This document shows positions 60,459 to 64,000 of a DNA stretch of 64,000 bases, in pieces. Source of the stretch: Roseiarcus sp963732155 (GTDB lineage: Bacteria > Pseudomonadota > Alphaproteobacteria > Rhizobiales > Beijerinckiaceae). The stretch spans positions 124,001-188,000 of the forward strand of contig CAVSYB010000013.1 in NCBI GenBank assembly GCA_963732155.1, read 5' to 3'. Every line of letters starts with the position of its first letter. Positions within the stretch are counted from its first letter, which is position 1. A program made the position numbers and the translations under genes. Below the pieces are notes generated by a model. That model worked only from the letters and a program-made list of their open reading frames with translations, did no database searches and had not been told where the DNA came from.

Positions 60459-61961
60459 CTACCCTTGCGGGTCCAGCGGCGCGTCGATGAAAAAGTCGTT
60501 GAGCGGGGCGGTTCGCCGGCGACCGTCGGGCGAGAAAATCGCCATCGACCAACCCGCGGCGAAACCCGCCGTTGCGGCGCTCAGCGCGCCGATCAGCAGC
60601 CTCCCCGCGTCGGGGACGCCGCGCTCCAGCGCGCCCAGAACGAGGGCGGTCGCCACGCTCGCCGACAGGCTGGCGATGGCGTGCGCCGAGCGGGCGCGCG
60701 AGAACAGCGCGAGCGCCAGGACGGGCGCCGTCAGACCCAGCGTCATCGCCGCCGCCGCCACGATGGCCGTTTGCGGCGTCAGGATCGGCCGATCCGCCAA
60801 GCCGGCGCAAAGCGCGACGACGATCAGCGCAAGGGCGCGCGAGCGCGCAATTCTTTGGCTCGCCAGCGGCGGATAGCGGCGATCGACGCCGCGCGGATTG
60901 GTCAGCCCCCACGCGCGCGAGGCCGAATGCGCGCCGGCGACGGCGAGGGCCAAGGCGGCGAGCAGGACCGCGGTGGACCGCAGGCCGCTCATCATGCCAC
61001 CCGACGGCGCCGACCCGGCGAGGGGGGCGATCAAAACGGCGAGGCCGATCAGCGCGGCGAAGATCAGGCCGAAACCGCCCGCCCGCAGAGCTTGCCGCTC
61101 CCCCGGACTCGCCGCGGCGGGCGCGGCGAAAAGCGGCAACGCGGCGATCGCCAGCGCGGTCGCGACGACGACGAGCAAGTCGGCCTCGAAATCGCCGGCG
61201 CCGACGCTCCAAGAGCGCGTCAGCCAGTCGCTCCAGAGTCCGGCTTCGCGCAGAGGCGGCCAGAACGCATCGCCGGCGATGAATTGTCCGGCGATCGGCA
61301 GATACAGAATGAAGAGCACGATGCCGGCGCTCGCCGCCGCGCCCCACACCAGCCCGGCAAGACCGCCCGGAACGATCGTCAGCGCGACGACCGCGGCGAT
61401 GATCGCCGCCGCGGCGCCGCGCGACAGCGCGAACTGCGCGATCAGCGCGTTCGCCGCCGCTTCAAATCCCGCCGCCGCGACGAGCGCGCCGATGACGAAG
61501 AGCAGGGCGGCGAGAAACAGCCTGAGCGGCCGGCTCGCAAAGCGCGTCGCCAGCAGGTCGCCGGGAGCGCTCGCGCCCGTCGCCCGCAACAGTGGTCCGA
61601 CCGCCAGCGCGCCCAGGCCAAGGCCGAGCGCTGCGCCCGCAAGGGGCAGCGGCAATTCGCCGGGCGGGCCGAGGCAAACAACGATTCCCGCGGCGATCGC
61701 CGCCAGAGCCAATCCTGCATAGGGGGCGGGAACCGCCCGATCCGCGGCGAAAAACGCCGGCACGCGGGTCGAGCGGGTCAACAGGCCGAGCAATGCGAGG
61801 CCGGTCAGCGCAAAGAACGGCCCCAGCGCGCTCACCAGAGCGTCCGGGGCGCCGACCCGCGCCAGCACGAACACCAGCCCGACGCCGGTCAGATAGGCCG
61901 CCGCCGCGAAGGCCGCGCGTCCATCAATTCTGGCCCGTTCAAGTTCCCGTCGATCCGCCAT
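60459..61961 (-). CDS. Polytopic membrane protein, sodium:solute symporter-like
   Basis: A 500-residue protein with about 13 hydrophobic segments. TRSTRVPAFFAADRAVPAPYAGLALAAIAAG resembles the segment in SSS-family transporters where a VPAFF(N/A)G motif precedes the sodium-binding helix, and GLVWGAAASAGIVLFILYL could be a later core helix. The typical sodium-site Ser/Thr residues are not clear, so the activity is uncertain and may be degenerate. The C-terminus ends in a soluble tail with FFIDAPLDPQG. It converges with the HisN gene. No partner gene (small DUF4212-type subunit) is adjacent. Confidence 0.6.
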   Translation of the reverse strand: MADRRELERARIDGRAAFAAAAYLTGVGLVFVLARVGAPDALVSALGPFFALTGLALLGLLTRSTRVPAFFAADRAVPAPYAGLALAAIAAGIVVCLGPPGELPLPLAGAALGLGLGALAVGPLLRATGASAPGDLLATRFASRPLRLFLAALLFVIGALVAAAGFEAAANALIAQFALSRGAAAAIIAAVVALTIVPGGLAGLVWGAAASAGIVLFILYLPIAGQFIAGDAFWPPLREAGLWSDWLTRSWSVGAGDFEADLLVVVATALAIAALPLFAAPAAASPGERQALRAGGFGLIFAALIGLAVLIAPLAGSAPSGGMMSGLRSTAVLLAALALAVAGAHSASRAWGLTNPRGVDRRYPPLASQRIARSRALALIVVALCAGLADRPILTPQTAIVAAAAMTLGLTAPVLALALFSRARSAHAIASLSASVATALVLGALERGVPDAGRLLIGALSAATAGFAAGWSMAIFSPDGRRRTAPLNDFFIDAPLDPQG

Positions 61962-62080
61962 CGGCCGCCTCGCCCGGCGCGCGTCACAAAGGCGGCGACG
62001 CCGGCCCGCGTCAATCTAAGGAGTGCGGCGGGGCGGCCGCAAGCGACCGGAACGCGAACGCCGGGGGATCCGGAGCCCCC

Positions 62081-64000
62081 TCAGCCCCACATCGCGCGCA
62101 TGCGCGCCGCCAGATCGACGCGCGGGCCGTCCTTGGCGCGCCTATCCTCCGCCTGCGCCGCCGGCCAGGCGATCCGCTCGAACAGCCCCAGCAGTTCGGC
62201 CGGGATGAAGCGCGAGCGGCTGGCCAGCACGTGGCGGTCGCCGCCGCGGGGCTGGCCATGCACGAAAAAGCGCTGCGGGACGATCAGCGACAGTTCATCG
62301 CGCGCTCTCGTCATCGCCACATAGAGCAGGCGCCGCTCTTCCTCGATCTCGTCGGTCGATCCGGTGGCGAGATCCGAGGGAATGCAGCCGTCGACGACGT
62401 TGAGCACGAACACCGAGCGCCATTCCTGTCCCTTGGCCGAATGAATCGTCGACAGGATCAGATAATCCTCGTCGCGATGGGGCGGCCCCGATTCGTCGCT
62501 CGCCGCTTCCGGCGGGTCGAGCGTCAGCTCCGCGAGGAACCGCTCGCGCGAGGGAAAGGTCGCCCCGATGCGCTCCAGCGCCTCGAGGTCGGCGAGCCTT
62601 GTCGCGGCGTCCTCATGGCGCCGCTCGATATGCGGGCGCAGCCACGCCACGGCCTCCCCCAGATCGGCCGGCCAGGGCGCGCGGCGCGCCGACAGACTGC
62701 GCATCAACGCCGCGAACGGCGTCAAATCCTCGCGCGTTTTGGCCGGCGCGGCGAAGGCGCCGAGCGTCGCAAAACCGTCGTCGCCGCCGGCGGCTTCGAC
62801 GATCCTTTCGGCGGTCGCCGGGCCGACGCCGGGCAGCAGTTGCGCGACCCGAAAACCGGCGACGCGGTCGCGCGGGTTCTGCGCGAAGCGCAGGATCGCC
62901 AGCGCATCCTTGACATGCGCGGCGTCGAGGAATTTCAGGCCGCCGAATTTGACGAACGGGATGTTCCGCCGCGTCAGCTCCAGCTCCAGCGCCGCGCTGT
63001 GATGGGACGCGCGAAACAACACCGCCTGCGATTTCAAACCGGCCCCCGCTTCGCGATTCTCGAGGACGCGTGTGGCGACATAGCGCGCCTGGTCGGCCTC
63101 CTCGCCGACGGTCGCCAGGACGGGCAGGACGCCCGAGGCGCGATCGGTCCACAGGTCCTTGGCGAAGCGTTGCGCGCTGAGGCCGATCACCGCATTGGAG
63201 GCCGCGAGGATCGGTTTGGTCGAGCGATAATTGCGGTCGAGCGTGACGAGTCTGGCTGGCGGGTCGAAGGCGCCGGGAAAGTCGAGAATGTTGCGCACCG
63301 TGGCGGCGCGAAACGAGTAGATCGATTGCGCGTCGTCGCCGACCACCGTCAATCCTCGCCCACGCGGGCGCAGCGCGAGCACGATCTCGCCCTGTAGACG
63401 ATTGGTGTCCTGGTATTCGTCGACGAGCAGGTGGTCGAAACGGCCGGCGACCTCGGCGGCGATGCCCGGCTCCCGCATCATCTGCGCGAAATAGAGCAGG
63501 AGATCGTCGTAATCGAGCACGTTCTGGCGCTGCTTGGCTTCGACGTAGGAGGCGAACAGGCCGCGCAATTCCTCCTCGAATCCGGCGCACCAGGGGAAAT
63601 GCCTGGCGAGCGTTTCGCCGAGCGCGGCGCGGCTGTTGACGGCGCGCGAATAGATGGCGAGGCATGTTCCCTTGGTCGGAAAGCGCGCCTTGAGGTTCGA
63701 CAGGCCGCGCTCGTGCCGCGCATAGTTGATCAGATCCGCCGAATCCTCGCGGTCGTGGATGGTGAACTGCGGATCGAGGCCGAGGCGCAGGGCGTAGTCG
63801 CGCAAGAGTTGGGCGCCGATCGAATGAAACGTGCCGGCGAAGGCGGGCGTCGCGGCGGCGGCGGCGTCGGGCGCCAGCCGGCGCGCCAGCAGGCGTTGCA
63901 CGCGCCGGTTGAGCTCGCCCGCCGCGCGCCGCGAAAAGGTCGCGAGCATGATCCGTTTGGGGTCGGCGCCGCCGAGAATCAGATGCGCGACGCGGTGCGC
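62081..64000 (-). CDS. UvrD/Rep-family ATP-dependent helicase (partial at window end)
   Basis: The N-terminus with Walker A lies beyond the window. The visible 640 residues begin VAHLILGGADPKRIMLATFSRRAA (motif Ia) and contain FAGTFHSIGAQLLR, LDYDDLLLYFAQMM, LLVDEYQDTNRLQ (Walker B), VVGDDAQSIYSFRAA (motif III), TLDRNYRSTKPIL (motif IV), STIHSAKGQEWRSVFVLNVVDG (motif V) and LYVAMTRARDELSL (motif VI). It is a second UvrD-like enzyme, different from the one at 1253: no C-terminal tail domain, and a helix-hairpin-helix-like VAQLLPGVGPATAERIVEAAGG insert. It probably acts in DNA repair or replication restart. Confidence 0.92.
   Translation of the reverse strand, partial: AHRVAHLILGGADPKRIMLATFSRRAAGELNRRVQRLLARRLAPDAAAAATPAFAGTFHSIGAQLLRDYALRLGLDPQFTIHDREDSADLINYARHERGLSNLKARFPTKGTCLAIYSRAVNSRAALGETLARHFPWCAGFEEELRGLFASYVEAKQRQNVLDYDDLLLYFAQMMREPGIAAEVAGRFDHLLVDEYQDTNRLQGEIVLALRPRGRGLTVVGDDAQSIYSFRAATVRNILDFPGAFDPPARLVTLDRNYRSTKPILAASNAVIGLSAQRFAKDLWTDRASGVLPVLATVGEEADQARYVATRVLENREAGAGLKSQAVLFRASHHSAALELELTRRNIPFVKFGGLKFLDAAHVKDALAILRFAQNPRDRVAGFRVAQLLPGVGPATAERIVEAAGGDDGFATLGAFAAPAKTREDLTPFAALMRSLSARRAPWPADLGEAVAWLRPHIERRHEDAATRLADLEALERIGATFPSRERFLAELTLDPPEAASDESGPPHRDEDYLILSTIHSAKGQEWRSVFVLNVVDGCIPSDLATGSTDEIEEERRLLYVAMTRARDELSLIVPQRFFVHGQPRGGDRHVLASRSRFIPAELLGLFERIAWPAAQAEDRRAKDGPRVDLAARMRAMWG

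Overview
The window comes from a GC-rich chromosome of an alphaproteobacterium, most likely order Hyphomicrobiales (Rhizobiales). Supporting genes are a CpdR-type response regulator beside N-formylglutamate amidohydrolase, a DnaA of the rhizobial type, an alphaproteobacterial petABC operon, HrcA/CIRCE-controlled groESL, and an amino acid:[carrier protein] ligase of the Bradyrhizobium/Agrobacterium type. Gene content would fit the Beijerinckiaceae/Methylocystaceae area, but nothing here fixes the genus. Both window edges cut a gene: a small secreted protein on the left and a UvrD-like helicase on the right.

Layout. 1-15.4 kb holds ordinary accessory genes: a UvrD helicase, esterases and hydrolases, a cNMP-binding patatin phospholipase, an M24 peptidase, two aldo/keto reductases and a chromate transporter. 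15.4-20.1 kb is a cobalamin (B12) locus with a recognisable B12 riboswitch. cobD and cobB look intact. cobC has lost its centre, and a further gene is a cobW start joined in frame to a cobM end, so the block that normally lies between them is missing. The locus therefore looks like a deletion relic still under B12 control.

20.2-33.7 kb is an unusual biosynthetic block. It has a TPP-dependent acetolactate-synthase-like enzyme, a GNAT-like protein, two acyl carrier proteins, two AMP-forming ligases, an SDR reductase, an amino acid:[carrier protein] ligase, an acyl-CoA dehydrogenase, an alpha/beta-hydrolase and a flavin reductase. The last two genes on its right side sit tightly behind metY-metA. 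The genes alternate in divergent blocks around two AT-rich promoter regions, which share a 14-base element. This is the best candidate for an undescribed pathway. An MFS transporter and a divergent TetR regulator with two tandem operators follow at 34-36 kb.

36-64 kb is mainly housekeeping: a palindromic repeat unit, phosphoglucomutase, a LuxR-type response regulator, hemF-trmL, petABC (cytochrome c1 carries a roughly 150-residue Ala/Pro-rich insert), MTA phosphorylase, a YeeE/YedE pair, mepA, tam, rhodanese, dnaA, pyrD, an ABC exporter, groESL with CIRCE and a clear terminator, cpdR, N-formylglutamate amidohydrolase, a HisN-type phosphatase, a polytopic membrane protein and a second UvrD-family helicase. 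I saw no rRNA, tRNA, CRISPR array, complete insertion sequence or prophage.
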